Shown piece after piece: positions 36,661-44,894 of a DNA stretch of 64,000 nucleotides. The notes under the pieces were generated by a model. That model was not told the origin of the DNA. It was given only the letters and a program-made list of their open reading frames with translations, and made no database searches. Origin of the DNA: Scytonema hofmannii PCC 7110. GTDB lineage: Bacteria > Cyanobacteriota > Cyanobacteriia > Cyanobacteriales > Nostocaceae. The position numbers and the translations under genes were made by a program. Positions within the stretch are counted from its first letter, which is position 1. Each line of letters begins with the position of its first letter. Where the stretch lies: positions 10,250,341-10,314,340 of the forward strand of contig NZ_KQ976354.1 of NCBI RefSeq assembly GCF_000346485.2. The letters are read 5' to 3'.

Positions 36661-36903
36661 ATGAGCACAGTCATATCTAGATGGGGAAACAGCTTAGCCA
36701 TTCGCATTCCTAAAGCAGTAGCCGATCGAATACAAGTTGAGGAAGGTACTCATGTGAGTATCAGTATTTCAGGTGATAGCATTGTGATTACGCCTCAAAA
36801 GAGAAAAAAATATACACTTGACCAACTTCTAGAAGGCATGACACCAGATAATTTTCATCCTGAAATTAATACCGGAAGCGCTGTGGGGAATGAGATTTGG
36901 TGA
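36661..36903 (+). CDS. mazE: MazE-like AbrB/SpoVT antitoxin
   Basis: An 80-residue protein with the swapped-hairpin AbrB fold typical of MazE: VISRWGNSLAIRIPKAVADR, then EEGTHVSISISGDSIVITP. It neutralises the MazF toxin and autoregulates the operon. The C-terminus (YTLDQLLEGMTPDNFHPE) is the flexible toxin-binding tail. The stop overlaps the toxin start (GTGA), so the two are coupled. Confidence 0.92.
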   Translation: MSTVISRWGNSLAIRIPKAVADRIQVEEGTHVSISISGDSIVITPQKRKKYTLDQLLEGMTPDNFHPEINTGSAVGNEIW

Positions 36904-37337
36904 GCAGTTCATATATTCCAGAGCGAGGTGATATCGTTAAATTAGAATTTGGATTAGTCGAAATTACGGCGGATTTAATCAAACGGGCATTTACGTTGAA
37001 AAACTCAGGTATGTCTTTTGAAGAAATCGCCAAGACATTGAATGCTGAATTAGAACGTCAAGGGCGCGAGCAGCAAGGCTACCGCCCTGGTTTAGTGTTG
37101 TCTCCCTTTCAGTACAACAAAATGTCTTCTATGGTTTTGGCTTGTCCCATCACTTCTCACAAGAAAGGGCTGAGTTTTGAGGTCGCGCTGATGGATGGTA
37201 TGAAAACGAAAGGAGTCATTTTAACCGACCAAGTAAAATCTTTAGATTGGAAAGCCAGAAAAGTCGTGTTTGTAGAGAAAGTGGAACAGGACTTAATGGA
37301 AGAAGTACAAGCAAGAATTGAAACTTTGATTCTGTAA
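36900..37337 (+). CDS. mazF: MazF-like endoribonuclease toxin with internal insertion
   Basis: A 145-residue PemK/MazF-fold toxin expected to cleave mRNA. The N-terminus YIPERGDIVKLEFG, then GYRPGLVLSPFQYN, ACPITSHKKGLSFEV and VILTDQVKSLDWKARKV are the family blocks, with the catalytic Arg in GYRP and Thr/Ser in ITS. Between EFG and EQQGYRP there is an extra stretch of about 37 residues (about 19-55) including FTLKNSGMSFEEIAKTLNAE, which looks like a helix-turn-helix recombinase-type segment. Start is GTG at 36900, overlapping the mazE stop. The insertion makes it longer than the usual 110 residues. Confidence 0.85.
   Translation: MSSSYIPERGDIVKLEFGLVEITADLIKRAFTLKNSGMSFEEIAKTLNAELERQGREQQGYRPGLVLSPFQYNKMSSMVLACPITSHKKGLSFEVALMDGMKTKGVILTDQVKSLDWKARKVVFVEKVEQDLMEEVQARIETLIL
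36954..37064 (+). other. Inserted helical segment inside the mazF frame
   Basis: The region encodes LVEITADLIKRAFTLKNSG, then MSFEEIAKTLNAELERQG. It separates two conserved MazF blocks that are normally joined by a short loop. The frame is intact. It resembles a small helix-turn-helix such as those in site-specific recombinases, by pattern only. Confidence 0.55.
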
Positions 37338-37356
37338 GAGCTTTATGAATTTGCTC

Positions 37357-37389
37357 AGCTCCCCGACTTCTCAAAAAAGTTGGGGAGCT
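37357..37389. repeat. CCCCGACTT palindrome, second family member
   Basis: AGCTCCCCGACTT pairs with AAGTTGGGGAGCT with one mismatch. Same family as 2856-2890. It lies just beyond the mazF stop. Confidence 0.8.
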
Positions 37390-37460
37390 TGGAATGCTTA
37401 CTGGAAGATGCATCTTCCAGTAGGGAGTATGATAGAGCCATGAGTTGAGAGGTTAATGAA

Positions 37461-37766
37461 ATGACAACTTACAAGATGGAGCTTAAAGACGAGGTTTTGC
37501 GAGTCAATTTTGGAGAAGCCGCCCAAAATGACCGGATTGTCCAAGATACGACCGCCCGTCTCGAACAAATGATTGACTCAGGAGAACTTACAGGAGGTCC
37601 TCTACTTAAGGTTAATGGACCGGCTTCCATACCAGTAGCATTTGCGATCGCACATAAAGTGGCTCACCTTTACGGTGCAGTTGGTTGCTTTGACCCTAAA
37701 TTAGGTAAATATGTGATTTGTATCACACACAATCCAGCGTATAAGTTAGGAGACTTGATTGATTAA
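37461..37766 (+). CDS. csx3: Csx3-like (Crn3) CRISPR-associated ring nuclease
   Basis: A 101-residue protein with the Csx3 signature KVNGPASIPVAFAIAHKVAH followed by LYGAVGCFDPKLGKYV and ITHNPAYKLGDLID. Csx3/Crn3 degrades cyclic oligoadenylate second messengers made by type III CRISPR systems. His69 and Asp78 are nine residues apart, the same spacing as the catalytic pair I recall for archaeal Csx3. No Cas10 or other type III gene is in the window, so it is an orphan here. It follows mazF on the same strand by about 120 bp and precedes the insertion sequence. Confidence 0.82.
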   Translation: MTTYKMELKDEVLRVNFGEAAQNDRIVQDTTARLEQMIDSGELTGGPLLKVNGPASIPVAFAIAHKVAHLYGAVGCFDPKLGKYVICITHNPAYKLGDLID

Positions 37767-37821
37767 TTTGAATTGAGGTTCTTGGTGTTGATGTTTCTAC
37801 CACTGCTTAATCAATGAGTAC

Positions 37822-39523
37822 TTAGGGCTTGCTGAAAAAGAAAAAAAGGAGACAGTCTCTAAATTCTCAGACTATAGAAGTATATTCAGGTGCAAGAGAG
37901 GAGGGTAGAATAGCCAAAAATGCTTGCATCACTGCGATCGGCAGCATCAAGTATGCTGTTAGTAACCATGTACCGAAAACAGGGACAAACTTCAATCCCA
38001 ACTGAAAACTTTGAACTCCCGTTCGAGGGCAAGTTATCAGAAGATAATCGTTGGGTAATGATGGCTGCTTTCATTCCTTGGACAGAATTTGAAGAAGAAT
38101 ATTCTTCATTTTTCTCAGTAGAGATGGGAGCACCTGCCAAATCTTTTCGGATGGCATTAGGGGCATTAATAATCAAAGAAAAGTTGGGGATAAGCGATAG
38201 AGAAACAGTAGAGCAAATTAAAGAAAATCCTTATCTACAGTACTTTATAGGAATGTCATATTATAGTAATGAAGCTCCATTTGATGCATCAATGTTGGTA
38301 CATTTTCGGGAAAGAATTAGTGTGGAGCTTGTTAACAAAGTGAATCAAGAAATGGTGAAGAAGATGCTAGAAGCAACATCTTCTAAACTATCTGAAAAAA
38401 AAACAGAATCACCAGAAGAAGAAGGTGAGACACCCAAAAATCGGGGAAAATTAATAATAGATGCAACTTGTGCTCCGGGTGATATCAGCTATCCGACAGA
38501 TTTAGAGCTACTCAATCAAGCAAGAAAACAGACAGAGAAAATTATAGACTTACTTTACGAACAGACTTTGGGTCAATTAGAGAAAAAACCAAGAACCTAT
38601 AGAGAGAGGGCTAGAAAGGATTATCTAGCAGTCGCTAAAAAACGTCGCGTTTCCCAAAAAGACAGGAGAAAAGCAATTAGAAAACAACTTCAATATATCA
38701 AAAGAAACTTATCTCATATTGAACAGCTAATTATTTCAGGAGCCTCTCTGGAAGATTTAAGTCACAGACAATATAAGATGTTGCTTGTAGTTGCAGAAGT
38801 CTACCGTCAACAACTCTGGTTGTATGAAAATAAAAAACAGAGTATTGACGACCGCATTGTCAGTTTAACCCAACCACATATCCGTCCAATTGTCCGAGGG
38901 AAAGCTGGTAAATCGGTAGAATTTGGGGCAAAATTGTCTGCTAGTTGCTTTGAAGGATATATATTTTTAGACCATATAAGTTGGGATAATTTTAATGAAT
39001 CAGGAGACTTAAAAGCTCAAGTAGAAGCCTTTAAAAATTACACAGGGTACTATCCAGAATCTGTTCATGTTGATAAAATTTATCGCACAAGAGAGAACCG
39101 AGCTTGGTGTAAAGAAAGAGGTATTATAATGAGCGGACCTCCTTTAGGAAGACCCCCAGCTAATGTTAGTAAAGAAAAAAAGAAACAAGATTTAGAATCT
39201 GAGAGAATTCGTAATTGTATTGAGGGAAAATTTGGACAGGGGAAAAGAAGATTTAGCCTCAATCGCGTGATGACGAAACTTGCTCATACTTCTGAAACTG
39301 CAATTGCTATTACTTTTTTAGTGATGAATCTTTCTACTCAGCTCTCGCGGCTATTTTATGCTTTTTTATGTCTATTTTTTAAAACTACACCTTTTTCCCC
39401 ATTTACTATTATTGAAAATAATCAGTCCTTAAATCATAGATAGCATCTGCTTATATTAGACCCTTGTTGAGTAACTAATCAATTCTTATCTTGCTGTTTT
39501 CTGACTTTTTCAGCAAGCCCTAA
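37822..39523 (+). mobile_element. IS1182/IS5-like insertion sequence
   Basis: A 1702-bp element bounded by perfect 19-bp inverted ends, TTAGGGCTTGCTGAAAAAG at 37822-37840 and its complement at 39505-39523. One intact transposase gene lies inside. No unambiguous target-site duplication is seen (flanks GTAC and CTAAATT). The family is given by the transposase style only. Confidence 0.88.
37968..39443 (+). CDS. Transposase, IS1182/IS5-like with DUF772 domain
   Basis: A 491-residue transposase. The N-terminal DUF772-type domain contains SFRMALGALIIKEKLGISDR, then LQYFIGMSYYSNEAPFDASM followed by LVHFRERI. The central and C-terminal DDE region includes KLIIDATCAPGDISYPTDL, EFGAKLSASCFEGYIF, YYPESVHVDKIYRTRENR and RNCIEGKFGQGKRRFSLNRV, giving a plausible Asp-Asp-Glu set. 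The frame opens at 37920, but I chose the ATG at 37968 (M-Y-R-K) from memory of the family. It appears intact. It ends 80 bp before the right inverted end. Confidence 0.85.
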   Translation: MYRKQGQTSIPTENFELPFEGKLSEDNRWVMMAAFIPWTEFEEEYSSFFSVEMGAPAKSFRMALGALIIKEKLGISDRETVEQIKENPYLQYFIGMSYYSNEAPFDASMLVHFRERISVELVNKVNQEMVKKMLEATSSKLSEKKTESPEEEGETPKNRGKLIIDATCAPGDISYPTDLELLNQARKQTEKIIDLLYEQTLGQLEKKPRTYRERARKDYLAVAKKRRVSQKDRRKAIRKQLQYIKRNLSHIEQLIISGASLEDLSHRQYKMLLVVAEVYRQQLWLYENKKQSIDDRIVSLTQPHIRPIVRGKAGKSVEFGAKLSASCFEGYIFLDHISWDNFNESGDLKAQVEAFKNYTGYYPESVHVDKIYRTRENRAWCKERGIIMSGPPLGRPPANVSKEKKKQDLESERIRNCIEGKFGQGKRRFSLNRVMTKLAHTSETAIAITFLVMNLSTQLSRLFYAFLCLFFKTTPFSPFTIIENNQSLNHR

Positions 39524-39695
39524 CTAAATTTAACAATTTTGTTACAAACTGTCAATGGGACTTGACAAAAAAAGACTGATAGCTCTCATGAGTCCCACTT
39601 ATCAGTTTTTGGAATAGCCCCCTTCCAACAAGGTATATGATTTAGGTCAATTGATGTGAGTGTCAGTAGCGATCGCATCTTTATGACGACTTAAT

Positions 39696-40568
39696 TTATC
39701 GCCTTTCTAACCAAGCCTGTAAATCAGCCACACTGGTAAAATCTAAAAGTGCTTCGCTCAAATCTTCAAGAACCGGTAAGGGGAAATCGGAAATTTGAAG
39801 ACGTATTGCCTCAGAAAGCTCTCCAAACCGCTTGTTCAACTGTCGGATAACGAGATTTACTGTCGCTTCTTCTCGTCCTTCTTCTCGTCCTTCTTCTCGT
39901 CCTTCTTCTCGTCCTTCTTCCTTGATTTCTCGATAAACTCGCGTTTCCTGCAATGTTATTCCTAGCATAGACTCTATCTCCCTGCGGCTCAATTGTTCAA
40001 ACTTATATACTATTATTGTTGTCACCATCTCTATTATGGCGCGACTTGATGGTTGAGATTGTTCTTGGCTGCTTCTTGTTAACAAATATCTGGCTTCTTC
40101 GATGGCTTGTTCATCCCTTACCGTAGTAAGTACCATCAGCGCTACCCATAAAGGTAATTGACGAATATCTCCCAACTCATTTAAATACACCCGATGTACT
40201 TGGTCACTGTTAAGCAATGCGCGATAGGGATGAATATCGCTTTGTTCGGTACTGCGTGACGGATAAATTATAACCGCTTGCCAATCGCTAAATCTCTCAC
40301 GGTTGCGGTAAAAATAAAGTGAAGATTCAGCACATAGCCTTTCGTAAAGTCGTTCATCTTTTTGAAACTGCACCTCGCAGAAATATACCACTCCTGCACC
40401 TTGATTTTCTGGTGGTAGAAACACGCCGTCAATTTCAAATTTCGGTTCTTTGACAGCAACGGAATCAAATTTATAAGCGTTTGCATTGTTTGGAGGATTT
40501 GTCAATAGTTCAAAGAGCAAAGTAGGCGATTGTTGAAAAAGTTTGTAAAATATCGAATCTCGACGCAT
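39696..40568 (-). CDS. Rpn/DUF2887 family PD-(D/E)XK nuclease
   Basis: A 290-residue protein of the cyanobacterial Rpn-like family. The nuclease core is EPKFEIDGVFLPPENQGAG followed by VVYFCEVQFQKDERLYERL (Asp, then Glu-x-Gln). A C-terminal tail is also present. Members promote recombination and are linked to mobile elements. A tandem repeat E-E-G-R (four exact 12-nt DNA copies at 39866-39913) forms a charged hinge near residue 220. It lies 170 bp after the insertion sequence, with an intact frame. Confidence 0.82.
   Translation of the reverse strand: MRRDSIFYKLFQQSPTLLFELLTNPPNNANAYKFDSVAVKEPKFEIDGVFLPPENQGAGVVYFCEVQFQKDERLYERLCAESSLYFYRNRERFSDWQAVIIYPSRSTEQSDIHPYRALLNSDQVHRVYLNELGDIRQLPLWVALMVLTTVRDEQAIEEARYLLTRSSQEQSQPSSRAIIEMVTTIIVYKFEQLSRREIESMLGITLQETRVYREIKEEGREEGREEGREEGREEATVNLVIRQLNKRFGELSEAIRLQISDFPLPVLEDLSEALLDFTSVADLQAWLERR
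39866..39913. repeat. 12-nt tandem repeat inside the Rpn gene
   Basis: Four exact units of CTTCTTCTCGTC (minus strand encodes D/E-E-G-R). A 3-codon multiple, so copy number can change without a frameshift. Confidence 0.95.
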
Positions 40569-40919
40569 AAGGCATTTTGCTGAGTTTATCTGTTTGATTT
40601 ACGACGTGTTGAACAGTATATACCCTTAGAAAATTAGTTTTGGTAAGAACTATTATTATTTACAAACAAATAATGATTCTGGTTTGTAGTTGCGCCTTAG
40701 CGCTAAAGCGCAACTACGAGCCAATTTACAAAATTTTCATATTTTATTACATAATTTGATGTTTTGCTGAAATTATTTATCTAAAATCAACCATGACCCT
40801 AACTATGAAGCTGAGAGAATATTAGTTTTACAGCTAGAAAACGACACGATCTGAGGCAAAGCAGTGTTAAATTAGCTGAGGAGGTAGCAACCTTGATCGG
40901 TGGCTTTAATTGAAGTTTT
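40569..40919. other. Intergenic region with a 10-bp palindrome
   Basis: No gene supported. A palindrome GTAGTTGCGC...GCGCAACTAC lies at 40686-40717. The remainder is AT-rich and holds the promoters of the divergent Rpn gene and the proline-rich gene. Confidence 0.55.
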
Positions 40920-41855
40920 ATGTCACAAGACAATCCAAATCCACAACCACCTTCTTCTCCTGAACCACAGGGGAGTCAGTCCCAGCAAAGGGTTGAGCAA
41001 GTAACTCAGCCTTCCACAAGAGTTCAACCCGCTTGGAAGTCTTTTATTATCGGAATTCTGAGAGGAACGATTGGAATTTTAGAAGCAACAGTCAACAAAC
41101 TGGAGACAGAATCTCCAGTCGGGGCTGTCGAGACGAGAGGAGGAGCGTCTTCACAAGGGTGGAGTGCAGTTTTAGGAAAAATCCGCTCGTTCTTGCCTGA
41201 AAATTTATCAACTAAGTTTTCAGATACAGCTTTAACAGGGATTATTGCTGGAATTACTGTTATTGTCTTCTGGACAACTTCCTCTATCCTCTCTGGTAAA
41301 CCTACTGAGGTAGCCACTGTTCCACCAACTCAAGAAGCGCCTCCTGCAACGATCGCGACTCCAACAGAAGAAACACCTCCACCAGTTGCAGAAGAAGTCC
41401 CAGTACCACAAACTGAGGAAACTCCAACACCACAACCAGAAGAAACACCTCCACCAATAGCGGAGGAAGTTCCCCCACAGGTTGAGGAAAGCCCATTGCC
41501 AGAGCCAGAACCAACTCCCCCTCCAACACCAGAGATAGTCTTAACTCCAGAACAAACTTTGGTTGCAGCTATCGAAAATCAAGTAGCAGAGATTAGCGAT
41601 CGCTTTGCTGCAGAATTGATACAGTCAATTCAAGCTAACTTCCGCAGCAGCAATCTGACTATCAAAATTAGTAACGAATGGTACAATCTAAAACAATCGC
41701 AACAGGACAAACTAGCGGCGGATATACTACAGCGCTCGAAAGATTTAGATTTTAGCCATTTAGAAATTATTGACTTTCAAGGTAGATTAGTAGCGCGTAA
41801 TCCTGTTGTTGGTAGTGAGATGATTATTTTTCAACGGCAAGCCATAAATTCTTAG
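40920..41855 (+). CDS. Proline-rich membrane-anchored hypothetical protein
   Basis: A 311-residue protein with a hydrophilic Pro/Gln-rich N-terminus, an amphipathic middle (FIIGILRGTIGILEATVNKL), and a membrane helix near 103-125 (TGIIAGITVIVFWTTSSIL). A long linker of Pro-Glu-Thr repeats follows (about 130-215), then a small globular C-terminal domain ending PVVGSEMIIFQRQAINS. It probably has its C-terminal domain outside the cytoplasmic membrane, held off by the rigid linker. I do not recognise a named family. It has no operon partner. Confidence 0.8.
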   Translation: MSQDNPNPQPPSSPEPQGSQSQQRVEQVTQPSTRVQPAWKSFIIGILRGTIGILEATVNKLETESPVGAVETRGGASSQGWSAVLGKIRSFLPENLSTKFSDTALTGIIAGITVIVFWTTSSILSGKPTEVATVPPTQEAPPATIATPTEETPPPVAEEVPVPQTEETPTPQPEETPPPIAEEVPPQVEESPLPEPEPTPPPTPEIVLTPEQTLVAAIENQVAEISDRFAAELIQSIQANFRSSNLTIKISNEWYNLKQSQQDKLAADILQRSKDLDFSHLEIIDFQGRLVARNPVVGSEMIIFQRQAINS

Positions 41856-41918
41856 AGATTTTTGAACGAAAATGTTTTGGCACAGTCTGAAAATCCTTGT
41901 AAATCCAAAATCCAAAAT

Positions 41919-42680
41919 CTAAAATCTAAAATCCAACATCCGCTTGGCGAGTCTTTCTAGCAAGAGCGACTGCGCTGAATTGATAAAAAAGTGGTCACCT
42001 GGAAGCATCTCTAATGAGAAAGCAGAATTTGTCTGTTCTCGCCATGCTTCCAGTTCTTCATAATTAGCTTCTGTATCTTCCAATCCACCAAAAGTAGCTA
42101 TGGGAAAGTCAAGGGGTGGCTCGTAACTATAAACATAGGTTTCCAAAACTGCAAAATCTGCTCGTACAATAGGGACAAGGAGTTCCATCAATTCGGCGTT
42201 TTCCAGTACTGCTTTGGGAGTCCCATTGAGTCGGCGTAATTCTTCTTTGAATTCAGAATCGCCTAGAGTGTGAATCGGCGGCTTTGTGTCGGGGATTTGA
42301 GGAGCGCGACGAGCAGAAACAAACAGGTGTACTGGTTCTAAAGTGTACTCTTTTCGGAGTAAACGGGCAAGCTCAAAACTAATAAGCGCACCCATACTGT
42401 GACCGAAAAAGGCAAATGGTTTGTCTAAACGTGGTTTGAGAGCTTGAGCTAGAGCTTCAACCAAAGATTCCAGTCGAGTGAATGGAGCTAGCTTCATTTG
42501 GCTTCCCCGTCCGGGAAGTTCCACAGGGCAAACTTCTACATTTAAGGGTAGACTATCTGACCATTTGCGAAAAATCAGAGAGCTACCACCTGCATAGGGA
42601 AAGCAAAATAAACGCAGGTTGGCTTGAAGATTGGGTTTTGGACAGGTTACCCAGGAGTTAAAGGTTGATGTATTAGTCAT
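41919..42680 (-). CDS. Type II thioesterase
   Basis: A 253-residue stand-alone thioesterase of the NRPS/PKS editing type. Visible are FCFPYAGGSSLIFRKW, VEVCPVELPGRGSQMKLAPF, the nucleophile Ser in FAFFGHSMGALISFELARL, and the catalytic His in LPGDHFFINSA. It hydrolyses stalled or mis-primed acyl chains from carrier domains. It lies at the far end of the PKS-NRPS cluster on the same strand, separated from it by a plus-strand gene. A run of AATCTAAAATCC repeats abuts the 3' end. Confidence 0.9.
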   Translation of the reverse strand: MTNTSTFNSWVTCPKPNLQANLRLFCFPYAGGSSLIFRKWSDSLPLNVEVCPVELPGRGSQMKLAPFTRLESLVEALAQALKPRLDKPFAFFGHSMGALISFELARLLRKEYTLEPVHLFVSARRAPQIPDTKPPIHTLGDSEFKEELRRLNGTPKAVLENAELMELLVPIVRADFAVLETYVYSYEPPLDFPIATFGGLEDTEANYEELEAWREQTNSAFSLEMLPGDHFFINSAQSLLLERLAKRMLDFRF

Positions 42681-43251
42681 AACTTAATAAGTTTACACGT
42701 TAACTATTATACTTGGTAACTACTGTAAGGGATTTTCAGTTAAAGAAATATCTGATCGGAGCACTCGAAGATGGTGCGTTACGGTGCATGAAGTGAGTGT
42801 GTAGATAAATATATAACAGATTAGCATCTCCTAAAAGATAGAAATCATGTCACAATAGCGAAAATTGATGGTGAAGGAAGTTTATGATAGTTATTTTCTA
42901 TGAATTCTATGTTGCTCAATGCTACGTACTTCTTTTATGATGACAACAAGTAATTGACAGCTACTCTCAAGAAGTATTCTCTTGTTAGCTCAAAAGTTAC
43001 AAGTTAAGTTACAAAATATAAGAGACGAACAAGAGAAATATAAAGGACAGGCGAGACGCCCATCCCACAAAACTATCACAAACATCCTGCAAATACGCAA
43101 CGCGAGCGCTCCGATATGATTTGTGAGATGGCTGCGTGAGTATAGTCCTTTGTAAGTACACAGGATTAGTGACGACTTATGAAGTATATAGAGGGAATGA
43201 CACTCCCTTTGCAGAAGCGTGCTTTGTATTTGAAAAAGAGAGTCATAAATA
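42681..43251. other. Intergenic region before the plus-strand gene
   Basis: A 571-bp gap with no supported gene and no clear repeat. It holds promoters for the divergent thioesterase and the plus-strand helical protein. Confidence 0.5.
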
Positions 43252-43992
43252 ATGGGTAGTGGTGCATCAGATAAATCAACTCGTATGGCGATCGCACAAT
43301 GGCTCTCAAGATATTGCCTACAGAGTTTGATGATTTTCCTTGCGATCGCACTTGTGAGTATTCCTCTTCTTGCAATTGCATCTGAAGAGAAGTCCAATCC
43401 CAGCAATAAACCGGAACCTCTTCAAACTGAGATTACACAGCTGGATCTCAAAATTATTGAGCAGTTGGTTGTTATTGCTCAGCGCAACTCTGCCTCTGTA
43501 CAGGAGACAAAAGATGCAATGGGATTGAATGCCTTTGTGGACGTCGTGGAAATAGAATTAGCGTCGTATCAAACCACGTCAAATTTCACACCGCCCGATC
43601 TCGCGTCAAAGGAGCAGGGTTTGTCCCTTAACGTCACAATCGATCCAATTAAACTTATCAGGACTGTTCAGCAATTGCCTGTCATGAAGGCTCGTTGGAG
43701 TGAAGCTAAGCATAAACTACGAGTAGCCGTGGTGAAATACTACGTTGCTTATCTCCAAGCCCGTCAATCCTCGAAAATTGCTGCCTATCGAATGCAAAAG
43801 TTTTCGGAAAGCGAACGCATTGCCAGTCTTCATTCCCAAGCAAGTGTCAACCAACTTGCCAATCCTGATTATATTGCAGCCGCGACAGAAATGCTGAGTA
43901 CGAGCACACAAGAACGAGTAGCATTGGAAGAACTAGCAGCCTGCGTCGGTTTATCCTCCCAAGCAGCGATCGCTGTCATCAACGGAAAATAG
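43252..43992 (+). CDS. Exported helical protein, weakly TolC-like
   Basis: A 246-residue protein with an N-terminal hydrophobic signal (about 23-43, LQSLMIFLAIALVSIPLLAIA). A mostly helical mature part follows (about 55-246). Pieces such as VVIAQRNSASVQETKDAMGL, KARWSEAKHKLRVAVVKYYV and SSKIAAYRMQKFSESERIAS recall TolC-type outer-membrane channel helices, but it is half the usual length and lacks the beta-barrel repeats. A second possible start is the ATG at 43285. It is the only plus-strand gene among the cluster genes, so its role is uncertain. Confidence 0.55.
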   Translation: MGSGASDKSTRMAIAQWLSRYCLQSLMIFLAIALVSIPLLAIASEEKSNPSNKPEPLQTEITQLDLKIIEQLVVIAQRNSASVQETKDAMGLNAFVDVVEIELASYQTTSNFTPPDLASKEQGLSLNVTIDPIKLIRTVQQLPVMKARWSEAKHKLRVAVVKYYVAYLQARQSSKIAAYRMQKFSESERIASLHSQASVNQLANPDYIAAATEMLSTSTQERVALEELAACVGLSSQAAIAVINGK

Positions 43993-44195
43993 CTATGGCA
44001 ATCCTAATAATGAATTGTGATTTTACCGTTATGGTAACCATTTGTAAGCGCTTTTCAATTAGGGTTTGTTGTCATGTTGCACTTTTTTCTGCTGGTCACG
44101 TTATTAGTCATTAGTTCTTTGTTCAGTTTAAATACAAATGACAAAGGACTAATGACCAATGACGAATAAATAAAATGTGCAAGCTTATTTGCGTT
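43993..44195. other. Short intergenic region
   Basis: Contains TTAGTCATTAG and CTAATGACCAATGACGAAT repeats, which also occur near 55090 and 57780. No gene seen. Confidence 0.5.
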
Positions 44196-44423
44196 TTATC
44201 CCTGACTGCGAGCAACTTCCTCCATCTTTTTCCGGAGGCTCAGCGGTCTCATGTCAGTCCAAACTTCTTTGATGTAATCCAGGCATTCTTGTTTCAGACC
44301 ACTTTTGCCAGCATCCTTCCAGCCTAGTGCGTTCTCCCGGTCAGCTGGCCAAATAGAATACTGTTCTTCGTGATTAACTACAACTTTGTAAATCGTCGTA
44401 TCTTCTTTGTCGTCTTGATACAT
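44196..44423 (-). CDS. MbtH-family protein
   Basis: A 75-residue MbtH-like chaperone that binds NRPS adenylation domains and activates them. The signature [20 protein letters not shown], then [20 protein letters not shown], carries the conserved Trp residues. It lies at the end of a minus-strand tailoring-gene run. The neighbouring NRPS of the same cluster is the likely client; the second NRPS at 16-22 kb might also use it. Confidence 0.93.
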   Translation of the reverse strand: MYQDDKEDTTIYKVVVNHEEQYSIWPADRENALGWKDAGKSGLKQECLDYIKEVWTDMRPLSLRKKMEEVARSQG

Positions 44424-44456
44424 AATTTATCCTTTTGGCGAATACAACACAAAACT

Positions 44457-44488
44457 ATCTGCGTTTATCAGCGTTCATCTGCGGTTAA
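44457..44488. repeat. CTGCGTTTATCAGCG-type dispersed repeat
   Basis: ATCTGCGTTTATCAGCGTTC, then ATCTGCGGTTAA, matching 32425-32461. It fills the spacer before the MbtH gene. Confidence 0.75.
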
Positions 44489-44501
44489 AATCCAAACAAT
44501 A

Positions 44502-44828
44502 TCATACCTCCACAGGTTCAAGGTGTCCTTTCCCCTCTAAGGTCGCTAAGTTAATATCTGCGATGCATCGAACTTTCACATAGTTTAGAGTTAGGTTGCC
44601 AACTATATGAACCTGACCCTTTTGGTTCTCAAAGTCAGCTTCCTTAAAATTAGATGCTTCTGGGTCAAGTGTGACACCTAAATCAGTCCCTCCCCTAGTA
44701 TTCGTGAATTTGATGTGAACATATCCACGGTCAATACATTCCTTCAAAGCAGTGGCTGTTTTTTCAGGTCGTAAGCTTGCTTCGACAGGATGCTCGCCTT
44801 CTGACAATCGTTGTACTAACTCATTCAT
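44502..44828 (-). CDS. Small hypothetical protein of the PKS-NRPS cluster
   Basis: A 108-residue protein with no motif I can name. Blocks: NELVQRLSEGEHPVEASLRP, YVHIKFTNTRGGTDLGVTLD, and a beta-rich tail GNLTLNYVKVRCIADINLA ending with Glu-Pro-Val-Glu-Val. No membrane segment or metal motif. I chose the ATG at 44828, preceded by GGGAAAG; a TTG at 44843 is possible. It sits between MbtH and an SDR, which suggests a role in the pathway. Confidence 0.65.
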   Translation of the reverse strand: MNELVQRLSEGEHPVEASLRPEKTATALKECIDRGYVHIKFTNTRGGTDLGVTLDPEASNFKEADFENQKGQVHIVGNLTLNYVKVRCIADINLATLEGKGHLEPVEV

Positions 44829-44894
44829 AAAAGTCTTTCCCAAAACCTTATAATTCCTAACTAAGAAGTATTGCAGTCTGACATAACTAACAAC

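Noticed and set aside
39540-39620. Possible second insertion-sequence end (GACTGATA...TATCAGT)
   Set aside because: Only a short inverted repeat next to the IS; no second end or transposase fragment found.
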